From assembly GCA_038363925.1 (NCBI GenBank), contig JAQQWL010000011.1:1-64000 (forward strand): a stretch of DNA of 64,000 nucleotides, in the 5' to 3' direction. Below, one piece after another: positions 32,437 to 44,500 of the stretch (position 1 is its first letter; each line of letters starts with the position of its first letter). The notes beneath the pieces were generated by a model, which was given only the letters and a program-made list of their open reading frames with translations, was not told where the DNA came from and ran no database searches. The DNA is from Apiospora phragmitis. Taxonomy: Eukaryota > Ascomycota > Sordariomycetes > Amphisphaeriales > Apiosporaceae. The position numbers and the translations under genes are program-made.

Positions 32437-34419
32437 ATGGACATGGGCACAGGAGGGATGGACATGGGCAGCGGCATGTTCTCGAAAGACAACATGGCCC
32501 TCGCCCGCGCATACTGGTACATCATCGCGGGGGTGCTGGCACTCCTGCTGCTGATACGTTTGGCCAACTCGGGCCAGCACTGGTTGAGGTAAGCAGGACG
32601 AACTCAAGCGCAAGAAACATCAAAGAAGGTGAGCTGATCACGGACGGGGCTTTAGGCTGAGGACATCGCGGACAAGCTCGATGCGGTATCCCACCAAACC
32701 CACGACGTGGTACTGGCAGACCTGGGCGACGCTGACGGCCGTGACCCGCGAGATTAGCTACCCCCAGCTCTATGTGCCGCACAAGTATCTGTCGTGGATG
32801 ACGCCGCCGCCCATGGGCCGGGTGCTGGTGCTGCTGGCGTACTGGGCCGTCATCATCTACATGATGACGGCGGGGGCCATCGTCAAGGACGTCTACTTCT
32901 GGGAGCGCATCGGCTTCCGCAACGCCTGGGTCACCGTCACGCAGGTCCCGCTGCTGTACCTCCTGTCATCCAAGACGAGCCTCGTGGCGCTGCTGGCCGG
33001 CACGAGCTACGAGCGGCTCAACTGGCTGCACCGCTGGGTCGCGCGCACCGTCTTCGTCACGGCCACGGTGCACGGCTTCCACTTCTGGACCGAGTGGGTC
33101 CTGGCCAACTTCGTGCAGGACTACCTGCAGTGGATGCCCATGGTCAAGTTCGGGCTCGGCGCCTGGGGCCTGCTGCTGTGGATGGTGCTGACGTCGCTGC
33201 GGCCGGTCCGCGCTCTGGCGTACGAGGTGTTCGTCGTGCAGCACGTCGTCGCCGCCATCTTCTTTCTGTGGGTCGTTTATCTGCATGTGCCGGCCAGCGC
33301 GCGCTACAACGTCTGGTTCGCCATCGCGGCGCTGAGCTTCGATCGCGCGTTCCGGCTCGGCATGCTCCTGTGGCAGAACATCAAGTTCAGCAGGCCGAAT
33401 CCGTCGCGATGCAAGGGGGGCCAGAGGTTGGGGCACAACACCCAGATCACGGCGGTCGGGGATTCGATCACGGTGCTGACGATCAAGGACGTGCACTTCC
33501 GGTGGCGGGCGGGCCAGCACCTTTATCTGTGGCTGCCGCGTGTGGGCGCGTTCGAGACGCACCCATTCACCATCGCGTCGGCGCACCAGATGCCCGAGAC
33601 ATGCGTGTGCAACAGCATCCAGCTGGTGGTCCGGGCCCATGCCGGCTTCTCGAAGCGGCTGCACGCGTACGCCAAGAGGCTGGAGACGTCGGGGACGAAG
33701 AAGAAGAAGGAGCAGACGCTCACGGCGTGGGTGGCGGGGCCCTACGGACGGCCCCCGCGGTGGGACATCTTCGAGACGCTCGTGCTCATCTCGGCGTCGA
33801 CGGGCGCGTCGTTTACGCTGCCCATCCTGGAGAGCGTGCTGGATGCCAAGGACCAAACGATCTGCACCAAGCGCATTGATTTCCTGCTGGCGGCGCGGCA
33901 GGGGCGACGAGGTCGGGTTTTATTTGGGGAGGCTGCACGAGGCACTGGCTAGGGCGGCGGAGCGGGGCATCGAGCTGTCCGTGTCCATCGCGGTGACGGG
34001 GAATGGGCAGCTCGAGGCTATCTCGGAGTCGCTCCTTCTTCCGCGGTCAACTGCGGCAGACCTGGACAAGGAGTACCATGGGACGGAGGAGAAAGACATC
34101 AGCAGGAGAGAAAAGTGCAGATGTTGAGCCGGGTTCGTCTGAGGGTTGTTGCTCCAAGAGCCGCCAACGACGCGTCGTGTCGCGGACCAACAGCACGGAC
34201 TCGCACATCCACCACTCGGCGGCGCGGCCCGACGTCGCGGGATTCGTGCGCAGCGCCGTCGAGGCCACGGGCGGCGAGACGGGCGTCGTGGTGTGCGGCG
34301 GCGCGTCGCTGGTGGCGAGGGTGCGGACCAGCGTGGCCCGGCTGAGCGACGAGCGGGGGCGTGCACAAGGGACGGGGGCGCAGGGGATTCATTTGCATGT
34401 GGAGGAGTATTGTTTTTGA
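32437..34419 (+). CDS. Ferric/cupric reductase (FRE/NOX type), Met-rich N-terminus, two frameshifts
   Basis: Exons 32437-32588 and 32656-34419 (intron 67 nt) give 637 residues after removing one base at 33901-33904 and one near 34108-34114. The protein moves electrons from NADPH through FAD and two haems across the plasma membrane to Fe(III) or Cu(II). Two His-X13-His haem pairs are visible (His176/190 and His247/261), then the FAD motif HPFTIAS (353-359), the NADPH motif GPYG (412-415), and a C-terminal VVVCGGASLVARVR. The first 15 residues are Met-rich (MDMGTGGMDMGSGMF), like the copper-binding ends of Ctr transporters and not usual for FREs. Its neighbour is a copper-binding BIM1-like gene, so copper reduction is a fair guess. 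Confidence 0.9.
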
Positions 34420-35215
34420 GGGACTGCCGCCGGTTGGTTGGTTTACTCAACTCGGCATGTGCTGAGAGCAAAGTGTACGACGTGGCTGGAGGAGGCGTGT
34501 ACACAGACTGGACGAGACTTGCAGCAGCTGGACTGTCTTTTTCGGCCGGGAGATCGAGGTACATGCCGAAGGGCGTGATACGATGCACCCCGGCGAGATA
34601 AAGCATCCCATCGAGGCTCTGTGCCCGGGATGAGGAGGAACTCGGCACAGCAAATACATTTCGCCATCGTTGAGAGCAGCGGCGTTACTATCATGCCAGC
34701 GGGATGCATGTCACATCGGTCTTCACCATCGAGTGAAGCGACGTGGCGGCCACAGTTTGAACAGTCCAAGCTCTTCTTGGACGTATGTTTACGAAGATTC
34801 AACTGCAAGCAAGTCCAGGAATGAGGATGAGGCCCCGAGGAAGCACCAACTTTGTAAAACTGACATTGGCCAAAGCAGTAGGGGTAATGTTTGATGTCAA
34901 AAACTGGCAGCACAGGTCGTCCAGTCTCACGAAAGACGCCAGGTCATTGGTCGTGTTAAGTTTAGGATACAGGAGGGTAATAAGTGGTGCCGCGACACCT
35001 GCAAGTCGTCGCGAAGATGGTGCAACGCAACAGACTAAAAGGAACTGAGTTGAACAGGCCATGAAAGGCATTGCGATCGAGAAGCTTGAATTCAATGATA
35101 TAGCATACCTCGAGAGAAGATTCAGAATAGCTCGGCGGCCGAAGCAATTCTATAGAAAGGACATTCAGGGGCTTCGTAATACAGTGGGCCACCAAAAATA
35201 ACGCGAAACGCAAAA
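34420..35215. other. Intergenic, no supported gene
   Basis: 3' flank of the reductase gene followed by ordinary-composition DNA. The short open frames are not convincing. Confidence 0.5.
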
Positions 35216-35815
35216 CCTCATATTCTTTTAATTCTTTAAATAATACGCTTTTAACGCTATAATAAGTATTATTTAAAACTTTAAATAATAATTAAATATT
35301 TTAAAGTATAAATAATTTTAAAACTTTACTTTATTTTAAGTTTTAATATTTCTAATCTTTAGGCTTTAAATACTTAAACCTATAGTATATAAATTACTAA
35401 TAAATTAAAAAAAATTATTTTTTATATAATAAAACGTATATATTATAATATATTAAAGTCCTTGTATTCTTTTAATTTTTTTACATAAAGATAAAAAGCT
35501 TTAAATTAATATTAAGTTTTTAAAGAATATATATGTTTATTTTAAGAAATAAAATAAAATAAATACTAGATTTAAAAATAAATAATAATATTTCAACAGC
35601 TTTATTTTATAAATACTAAGTTTAATATATTAAAATATTTTTATCTATTTTATTATATTAAATATAATATTTCTTATTAATTTATAATAATTTAATCTTT
35701 TTATAACTTTAAAGAAAATTATTTTAATTAAAAATTAACTACTATTATATTAAGCTTTAAAAGAATATTACTCTCGACTTAAGGGCTTATTTTTATATAA
35801 AGTGTGGAATTAAAT
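35216..35815. repeat. Internal AT-rich (RIP-like) block
   Basis: Some 600 bases of nearly pure A+T, with no CG and no coding capacity, have sharp borders on both sides. The composition matches a heavily mutated transposon remnant. No terminal repeats are legible. Confidence 0.75.
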
Positions 35816-36203
35816 ATTCAATGCTGCTTTAGCTGGCGCAGGACAGGTTCTTAGACAACAAATTCAAATTACACGTAATCTCAGCCACCTCAAGTATACT
35901 TATTCACCCATCACATTGAGACATATTAATCAAAATAAATTCTATATTCTAGCAATTGTGAGGAAAGATGCTATTTACAGCTTCGGCAAGTGGTCAGCAG
36001 TGAGTGCTATCCCAGGACCCTTGGGTGGGGCGGGACCAGTAAGGGCCGTTGACCGACGGGCTAGAGTGAGTCAATGCGACAGCGCCCAATTCAATCGAGT
36101 CAACAGCGCGTCCGACCTAGGAACCAACACGAGCTGGTTGTCGACCTGGGATAGACTCCATGCTGTGTTTCCAACGAGAGCGAAAGAGCGCAATCGCAAC
36201 TGT

Positions 36204-38731
36204 ATGAGTACCCGAAGTGGGAGACTTGCCTCAATGTCGGCTCTAAGCCGTCATGGCTTATCCAGGCTCGCCATCCCTTCTTCCTCTTCTTCTGTTTTCT
36301 CCCTGAAGCCGCGGACGCTATCGTCGCTATCAGCACTGTACGCATTTTCAAATTCAGTTTCACCCACCAAGCCCGCTAGGCCCGATTCCGCCTGGCGCCT
36401 TTCACCCCGCCATAATTTTTGCCATTCTCCTTCGCGATCGCTTCAACCCCACCATTGCCGACCTTGTCACAGTCATTGCGCTTTCGAGTCATCGTCCTCG
36501 TCCCTGGTTCCTCGACTTACCCACCTCGCAAAACCAAACGCGCATTCCTCCCGGCCCATCACGAGCAAGAGGTTCTCCTCCCATACCTCATCCTCCATCA
36601 CCACCGACGACGCCATGGCGAGCGACGCCTCCGTAGACAACCTGGCCAAGGAGTTCAAAGACCTGCCCGCCCTCGACAAGTACCCCAACTGCTTCCCCGA
36701 CATCAACCCGGTCGACATCTACCGCTCCCACATCACCTCCATCCTCAGCAAGATCACCGGCGTCGACTCCAAGATTGTCTACCCGGCCCTGCAATGGACC
36801 TCCACTCTCGACAAGGGCGACATTGTGCTGCCCATTCCTGCCCTGCGCGTCAAGGGCAAGCCCGATGCTCTGGGTAGTGAGTGGCTCTCCAAGGTGTGTG
36901 CTCTTCTGATGTTACTTCACCTCCAAATAGCTCCTCTTCTCTCTCTTACTAACACTTCCCCCACAGTGGCCCGGTTCCTCACTCGTCGAGACGCCCGTCC
37001 TCAACGGCGCCTTCCTCTCCTTCTTCTTCAAAGCCGGTCCCCTGACCCAGACGACCATCCCTCTGGCACTGAAGCACCGCAAGGACTTCGGCACCAACAA
37101 GGCCGTCGGCCTCAAGGACCAGAGCGACCCCTCCCAGGGCCGGAAGCGCATCATTGTCGAGTTCAGCTCCCCAACATCGCCAAGCCCTTCCACGCCGGCC
37201 ACTTGCGAAGTACCATCATCGGAGGTTTCCTCGCCAACTTATATGAAGCTGCCGGCTGGGATGTCGTCCGCATCAACTACCTCGGTGACTGGGGTAAACA
37301 GTACGGTCTGCTGGCCCTCGGGTTCGAGAAGTACGGCAACGAGGAGGAACTGACCAAGGACCCCATCAACCACCTCTTCCAGGTCTACGTCAAGATCAAC
37401 GTCGACATCAAGGCCGAGCAGGACAAGGCTGAGGAGCTCGAGAAGGAAGGCAAGGCCGAGGAGGCCCAGAAGATCCGCGACGAGGGGCTGGACGAGCAGG
37501 CCCGCCGCTACTTCAAGCTCATGACCGAGAGCGACGAGAAGGCCCTCGCCTTGTGGAAGCGGTTCCGCGACCTCTCCATCACCCGCTACAAGCAGACCTA
37601 CGCCCGCCTCAACATCCACTTCGACGACTACTCGGGCGAGAGCCAGGTCCCCGAGTCCGACATGGAGGAGGCCGCCAACAAGATGCGCGAGATGGGCCTG
37701 ACGGAGGAGGACAAGGGCGCCCAGCTCATCGACTTCTCCAAGCACGTCCCGGGCAAGCAGGGCAAGTCGCTGGGCAAGGTCATCCTGCGCAAGAAGGACG
37801 GCACCGCCCTCTACCTGACGCGCGACATCAGCGAGTTGCTGAACCGCGAGAAGAAGTACAAGTTCGACCACATGATTTATGTATTGCGTCGCAGCAGGAC
37901 CTGCACTGCCAGCAGTTCTTCAAGGTGGTGGAGCTGATGGGCTACAAGGACATCGCCGCCAAGGTGCAGCATATCAACTTCGGCATGGTGCTGGGCATGA
38001 GCACCCGCAAGGGCACCGTCAAGTTCCTCGACGACATCCTGCGCGACGTGGGCGACTTCATGCACGACGTGATGCGCAAGAACGAGGACAAGTACAACCA
38101 GGTCGAGAACCCCGTCCAAGTGGCCGACACCCTCGGCATCAGCAGTGTCATGGTGCAAGACATGACCGGCAAGAGGTATATTTATACGGTCTCCTTCATT
38201 TTGGGCAATCATCATCGATAATTCTGACTAACATCATCCAGGAATAACAACTACACTTTCAACATGGAGACCATGACGTCGTTCGAGGGCGACACGGGCC
38301 CCTATCTCCAATACGCACACGCCCGTCTGTGCTCCATTACTCGCAAGGCCGGGCTGAGCGAGGAGCAGATTGCGACGGCCGACCTGTCGCTGCTGACGGA
38401 GAAGCACGCCGTCAACCTCGTCCGCGTGCTGGCGCAGTGGCCGGACGTCGTCTCCAACACGCTGAAGACGCTGGAGCCCACGACGATCATGACCTACCTC
38501 TTCAAGATGACGCATACGCTCAGCTCGAGCTACGATGTTCTCCGCGTGGTTGGCAGCGAACACGAAGTGATGCGGGCCCGTATGGCTCTGTACGATGCGG
38601 CCCGCGTAGTGCTCAACAATGGAATGCGTCTGCTGGGCTTGTCGCCGGTGGAGCGGTAAGTTTCATCTTGACCTTGTTGTGTTTGCGGAATTAATTGCTA
38701 ATTAATTGCTGACTCAATGTACAGTATGTGA
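36204..38731 (+). CDS. Arginyl-tRNA synthetase, likely dual cytosolic/mitochondrial, two frameshifts
   Basis: This class I enzyme charges tRNA-Arg. The cytosolic form starts at the ATG at 36615 (MASDASVDNLAKEF): exons 36615-36893, 36967-38175, 38242-38655 and 38725-38731, 636 residues after restoring two bases. One is missing in a C run at 37169-37172 (SSPNIAKPF), the other at about 37881-37884 (MIYV-ASQQD). The HIGH-type motif is HAGH (169-172), the KMSKS equivalent is MSTRKGT, and a DALR anticodon-binding domain ends in VERM. The frame stays open upstream to ATGs at 36204 and 36234 and encodes 127-137 residues rich in Arg, Ser and His with almost no acidic residues, as in a mitochondrial presequence. 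A single gene could serve both compartments. Confidence 0.93.
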
Positions 38732-39305
38732 GGTGATTCATTTCGGATGCTATCGACATACTTCAGAAAACTTGATGATACCTGGGTTCTCCGATGAACG
38801 GGAGAAAGGAGAGGCGTTTGGGCTTGGCATAGCGAGAAGTGCATGGCGATCGATAGCTAGATCTAAAGGAATAGCGACGATAGTAACGACGAATGATGCT
38901 GCTCTACGAGTGAAGTGGGCCATGATAGATGGATAGAAGTGGTAGCTCAAAAGATCTACACGATCAAGGTCAAAACAAGGTAAATCAAAAGTCAAAAGTC
39001 AAATCTCAGAAAGTGTCTCAGGTTCGTGACCAAAATAGCAAATGATTGATTGGTATTGGAGTGAAAACAAAGAGAAGAAAAAACTGCCAACGCATCGGGA
39101 TATCAAAAAGAAGTAGAAAATCCAGCAAGGCATCATTATAGAGATGCGATAGTAGCCCCCAACTGCTTTTCCACCGCCGTCTAGGCGATCGCTCAGTCAG
39201 CCACCCACACGAGAACACACACATTACAACCTCTCACTCCTCGCTTTCCCACTTGCAACAAGATTGCCACCACAGCGACTTGAATTACATCGTTCCGCCC
39301 CCCTC
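38732..39305. other. Convergent 3' flanks
   Basis: The synthetase and the C2-domain gene converge here. No gene seen. Confidence 0.55.
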
Positions 39306-41581
39306 TCACTTCGAAGCACCCGCCTTCTCTCCTTCGGCATTGTGATCGTGCCCGCCCTTGCCGAACTCCTCCTTCAGCGCCTTTATGGGGCTGTCCTGCG
39401 ACATGATGTCGAGCATGCGCTCCTTCCGGCTGCGGCGCGCGCTCTGCTGGTTGGCCTCGTTGGCGTGGCGCTCCGTCTCGTCGAGGTCGCTGATGTCGTC
39501 CGAGCTAAGCGAGCTGCTGCTGGGGCTCCGGTTCAGGACCATGTGCACGTTCTGGCCCTCGTTCTTCTTGACTTCGCGCTGCTGCTCTTTCAGTTTCTGG
39601 TCCTCTTCGTCGTTGCAGGCGAGGGTCACGATCCCCAACCCGGGGAAGTTCATCTCGAGGAATTTCTGCAGGTCGGGCAGGACCGAGGCGTCCGGGCGGT
39701 AGGTCCCGCTGTCGTTGTCGATGACGAGCTGGTAGTACTCCGGGCGCGTCGGCGGCTTGTCGTGCGGGGGGCCGCCGGGTACTTCCGCGTCGCGCGGGTG
39801 TGTGGGCTGCTTCGGGTCGGGGTCGGCCGAGGCCGTGGGCTTCTTGAGGCGGCGGATCAAAAACTCGCCCGAGCAGGCGATGTAGGCCGCCACGTCGCTG
39901 TGCATCGTGTGCTTGCTCAGCAGGTCGATGCCGAACTCTTTACCGGTCTCGGTGAAGCGGAAGAGGCCGTCGAGCGTGAGGACGTACGTGAAGGTGCGGC
40001 CGCCTTCGTCGTAGTGCGCCAACTTCAAAAATTGGAGGCTGGCTTCCTCGGTGCAGGGCTCGAAGCGGTGGTACTCGGTCGAGCTGTCGAAGTTGTAGAT
40101 GCGGCGGTGCTGGTGGGACAGGGCCTGTGGGTGGGTAGTGAGTTAGTTGACTGTTCTTCTTTTCTTTTTCTTTTTCTTTTCTGGGGGATGGTAGATTTGG
40201 GTTGGGTACTGCTGCTAGTTACCTTGTGCAAGATGCGACCCCGCAAGCCGCTCCGCGAGAACATCATGCCGATCATGGGCCGGAACTCGACGTAGCGGTG
40301 GTACAGATTGGGCGGCACGGGCCCCTGGAGCTGGATCTCGTTGGCCTGGAAGTCGTACTTCTGCGTCTTGTTGTTGCTGCTGCCGGCCTGGTCATTATTG
40401 TGGCCGCTGCTGCCGGGGTTTCCGTTGCCGTCGGTGCCGTTGACATTCTGGGTATCAGGGTGGTCGCGGGCCTCGGCCTGCTCCGTCGCCGTCGCCTCGC
40501 CCGAGTTCTGGTCGTGCTCCTCGTCCCGGTTGACCTTGAGGCCCGCGAGCCGGCCGATCATGGGCGAGAAGTGGCGGAAGTAGAAGGTCGGGCCCAGCGT
40601 GTACATGTGCGCGTGCGGCGGCGAGTTGGACAACCCCAACACCTCGGCGCTCATGAAGAGCCGGGGCGTCATGGAGGCGCCGCGGTGCAGGGCCGTGGTC
40701 GCGGCTTTCACGAGGTAGGCCCGCTTGCTGCCGGCGCGCTTCTTGACCTCGAAGCCGGCCACCGGGAACCCCTTCCACTGCTCGTTGACCGAGTGCACCA
40801 GCACCGTCACGTTGCCGAGCCGGTCGTTGTGGTCGGGCCAGTCCTCGTCGTAGACGCGCACCTTCAGCTTGAAGCCCGAGGCCGGCACGTTGGCGACGGT
40901 CCACGAGTCCTCCCACGCGGGCTCGAGCGTCTTGCGGATCGTCGGGGTGCGGTGCTCGAGGTTGGGGTCCTCCTTGTGGCGCTTGGGGAGGTTGGTCGTC
41001 AGCGTTGCGACGCAGAAGGGGTCCGAGGCCTGCGTGCCCAGGTCCGCGGCCGGCAGGTTGGTGGCGCGGTGGAACGTGAACTTCACCGTGTACCCCGGCG
41101 GCGCGTCGGGGATGGGCGTCGTGTCGAAACCGCCCGCCGGCTTGGCTTTCGCCTTGATCTTGTCTTTTTGGTTCTTGTACTTGTCCTTCATGCCCGACGT
41201 GCCGATGCGCTTCGGCGGGTTCATGCCGGACGGCGCCGCGGCGGTGGCGGCGTCTTCGTTGGCATCGTTGGGCTTGCTGTTGGTGCCGTTCACCTCCCTT
41301 TCCTTCTTCTTCTCGGCCTTTATGTCTTTTTCGTCCTTGCCTTGCGCCTCGTCTTCTTCTTTCTGTTTTGCCTCGGCGTCGTTATTCCGCTTTCGCCGGC
41401 CGTCTGTCACGACTTCGAAATTGGCTTCGTGGTTTACATCACCACCTCCGGTCGCATGCGGGTTGGAATGATGATGCGGGATTGCATGATGCGCATGTTC
41501 TCCAATACCGTTCGCATTCGCCCCGTTCGCGGTCCCCACCTCACCTTGGCCGGCGGCGTTGTCGTTGGCTGCTGCCGACAT
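39306..41581 (-). CDS. C2-domain protein
   Basis: Two exons (41581-40223, 40124-39306; intron 98 nt) encode 725 residues with no frameshift. A polar N-terminus, His-rich (HAHHAIPHHHSNPHA) and Lys/Glu-rich, precedes a C2-type beta-sandwich at about residues 160-300. It reads YTVKFTFHRATNLPAADLG, SDPFCVATL, TLEPAWEDSW and LKVRVYDEDWPDHNDRLG, with several aspartates suited to calcium binding. The C-terminal half contains YHRYVEFRPMIGMMFSRSGLRGRILHK-like sequence and LYDEGGRTFTYVLT-like sequence, then an acidic and basic tail. The domain binds phospholipid membranes. I know similar uncharacterised proteins in Sordariomycetes but no firm function. No membrane segment is visible. Confidence 0.85.
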
Positions 41582-44500
41582 GGCTGGCGCACGCGCGGGT
41601 CCAGTATTATTTGTTGTTTGCGACAGGCCGCGGCGCCGATGATGTCAGCGTATCGAGTCGTGCTCGATGCGATCGGATGCCGACGGCTCCCCGGTGCCCA
41701 AATCTCTTGGCAGGCGGGAGACTAGGAACAATAAGACAGGACAAAAAATAGCCCGGCAGCGAATCGAACTCGTCACTTTTCGTGACTAGATTGTATGTAT
41801 GCAGCCGCCGCAATTGGTTTCAGTGGTTCGTGCCGTCGCAAATAGCAAATCCTTGTCGCTTGCGTATTGGAATGCAACGATTTTGTTGGTCGCCAAGAGC
41901 CAGATTCGAAGGAATCCCGAGCGCGATGAAGTGCCAAGAGGAAGAGGGGAAGCTGGGGGGGCTCTTCTTTCAATCGGACAGGCAAAGCGTATACGTCGCA
42001 GATACGTCGTAGTAGGTAAGGACCGTCGTAGAGTGTGATTGTGCGCGCACGCCGCTATGTCAGTTGTAAAATGCAATGTAAGGCTTGCTTTGCTTGCTTT
42101 GGTGCTCTCCGGGACTCTAATCAAAATCCGTATTAGCCAAAGTCTAGACCACACCTCTAAGGAATTCTCGTGGCTGACAGAGAGGACAGAGGGCAGACGA
42201 AAAAAGATATCGAGACGGTTAAGAAGTCAAAGTCTCTCAAAACCACGTCGCTTCAGGAAATGGACGATCGTGACAGCATGCAATTGATCAATTGATAATG
42301 GTTTGATTTAATGCTCTGATCTACTAAGGAATGCATGCCCGTTGGTCACCAAATGGCTGGTGAGACGCGCGTTCGGCGACAGCATCGCGGTTATACGGCA
42401 CGCCGGCCATCTTCACTTCACTTTTTGCGCTTCTGCGCCCTCACGCTTTGCCGCATTGCCATCAGCCCAACTCTCATGTTCAGTGCTAATGATTCAAATT
42501 TGGCCCTGGTCGGCCCCTGTGGTTTTAAGAAAGCCGTTGTGCCCCTCCCTCACCTTCTTTTTTTCCCTTGCGCGCCCATCTCTCTTGACCCCTCTCAAGG
42601 CTTAAACAAGTTATTAACAAACCCCTCCCCCCAAATCCTATTTGGAAACAGGGAAAACAGGATGTTTAGCTAGATTTGACGTCAGGTGCTCCCCAGGGCC
42701 CCCTTTAGTAAGCCGGCTAGAGAAGGCTAGCAAGGGATGCGACGACAAAGAGAACAAAAAGAGGCGAACGAATGCATTTCAATATAACCGCCCTGGAGCT
42801 AGACTCATAATAAATGTTCCGAGCAGCGCCGATACACGCGGGAGCCTCTACTCTTGGCAGCTTGGCACATGGGATCTCGGAATTCTGCTGGGCTGAAGCT
42901 CTCGGAGCATGTGTCAGCGACAAACCTATTGGGTCTTGCCTTGTCCTCTGTTTCGGGTGCCGGAGGGAATCTCGGTGCGTTCCGGCCACCGCCTCCCAAG
43001 AAAAGAATCCTCAAGCTTTTTGACCTCTCAGAGAGGGTGGGCATTGAGTGATGAAGGGGACCGAGAATCCTATGTATGTACTCACTCGCCGCACTCTACT
43101 TGCTACGGAACTCAGCGTCATTAGTCATGAAATCCTCCACCACGACCCTTCAGGTCCTTCTTGCGTGTGTCTTGCGTATGTGTGCTGTGCTGTGCCCACT
43201 ACGGCTGCGACCGTGATGGCGCTTGGTGGTTGGGGACTCCTCAACCTGAAAAGCACCCCCTCCGCCAAAACAAAGAGTCAATTGTCTCCTAATCGTCGAC
43301 CGTTGGACCGTTATCGCTGATCCCTTTTCAAGTATCATCTGCCCCCCTCCTGGGGTGAAGCTTCCAATTAATATAGTAGAAGATAGGGATGGCTCCAGGT
43401 GAGAATGGTCGGAACCACCCGAGCCATCCCAGCACGACATTCTCTCGCCAGCAGCAGAGTAGGTAGTCTGCGCAAGCCTTCGTGTGCATCACCAGAAAAA
43501 GGCAATCTAACCTGTAACCCAAAGATGATCACTGATCAGCTCGTTCCGTCCATCCTTATTTTGAAGATCGTGATACTCTGCGCGACCAGTGCACCCGCCC
43601 GGCTTGTGATTGTCGCGATAGCTGCCCGTTTTCGGGAAATTGTTGTCAATGGCTGGGGGCAGTGCAAATGAAATGCACCCTGGCACCACCCCTGCTACGA
43701 TCATATTAACTGCATTGCTGTCGTATTACTGAGCATGACCGAGAAGGAAAGACTCCCGATTGCTTGCTTGCTTGGACCCTCGGGGAACAGCTGAGATACA
43801 GCAAATGCTATGCAATCAAGTACCGGTTCATCCCAACATCGTCATGCAGCTTTCTTGTTCGTGTTTCGTGTTTGCTTGTTTTTGTTCGTTCATCAGCAAG
43901 ATCAGCAAGCCCGCGACCCAGTAGACTGGGACGCACTCGTACGAGCAGCGGCTAGACAAAACCTTGGCCCGTTGGGTGTGTGCTACCAGAGGTTTCCACG
44001 TGGATTGGCCAGCGCAGCAAGCCTCCTCCTAACTGGCACGGCCAATAGCCAGCGAGCGCGCATCCTCGTAACGGTATGCAACAGGCTTCAGGGCTGGAGC
44101 CCAGGGCAAGAAACCGGAGTCGTCCAGCGCACACCGGGCATGAGCGAAGAATGCCACGAAACCAGCCAGCCCCAATGGGGGGGCGGACGGAGAGAACGGA
44201 GAGAGTCTTCTCGAAGCTCACCCGCTGTTGGACTGGTGACCAACCGGCGAAGAACGGTGCCAAGGTGCATAATTCATAAATCAAGTGAAAGCTTGCCAGC
44301 ACGCCAGCTGCCATGTTTTCCTATTATTTCCATCAGCAAATCATGCATTGTTAAGTCCGCGCTGGCCAGCCCACGCCCCCAGTTATTCTTACCCCCTTTT
44401 TAATGAGGCGAACTCCGGTGGGGCCTGACCGGCGTCGTATTCTTAGATTCTCACTTTAGAACAAAATTGGCAAGAAGGGGAATCTAGACGCCAGCGACCT

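Noticed and set aside
35916..36203. Further upstream extension of the arginyl-tRNA synthetase
   Set aside because: The start has no ATG and the sequence adjoins an AT-rich block; only the part from 36204 or 36234 looks like a presequence.
40202..41725. 507-residue open frame antisense to the C2-domain gene
   Set aside because: The sense strand has a clear C2 domain and consistent intron phase; the antisense product is low-complexity Val/Arg/Gly.
41745..41830. tRNA-like T-loop sequence on the minus strand
   Set aside because: The loop GTTCGATTCG is present, but stem pairing fails and no D or acceptor arm can be drawn.
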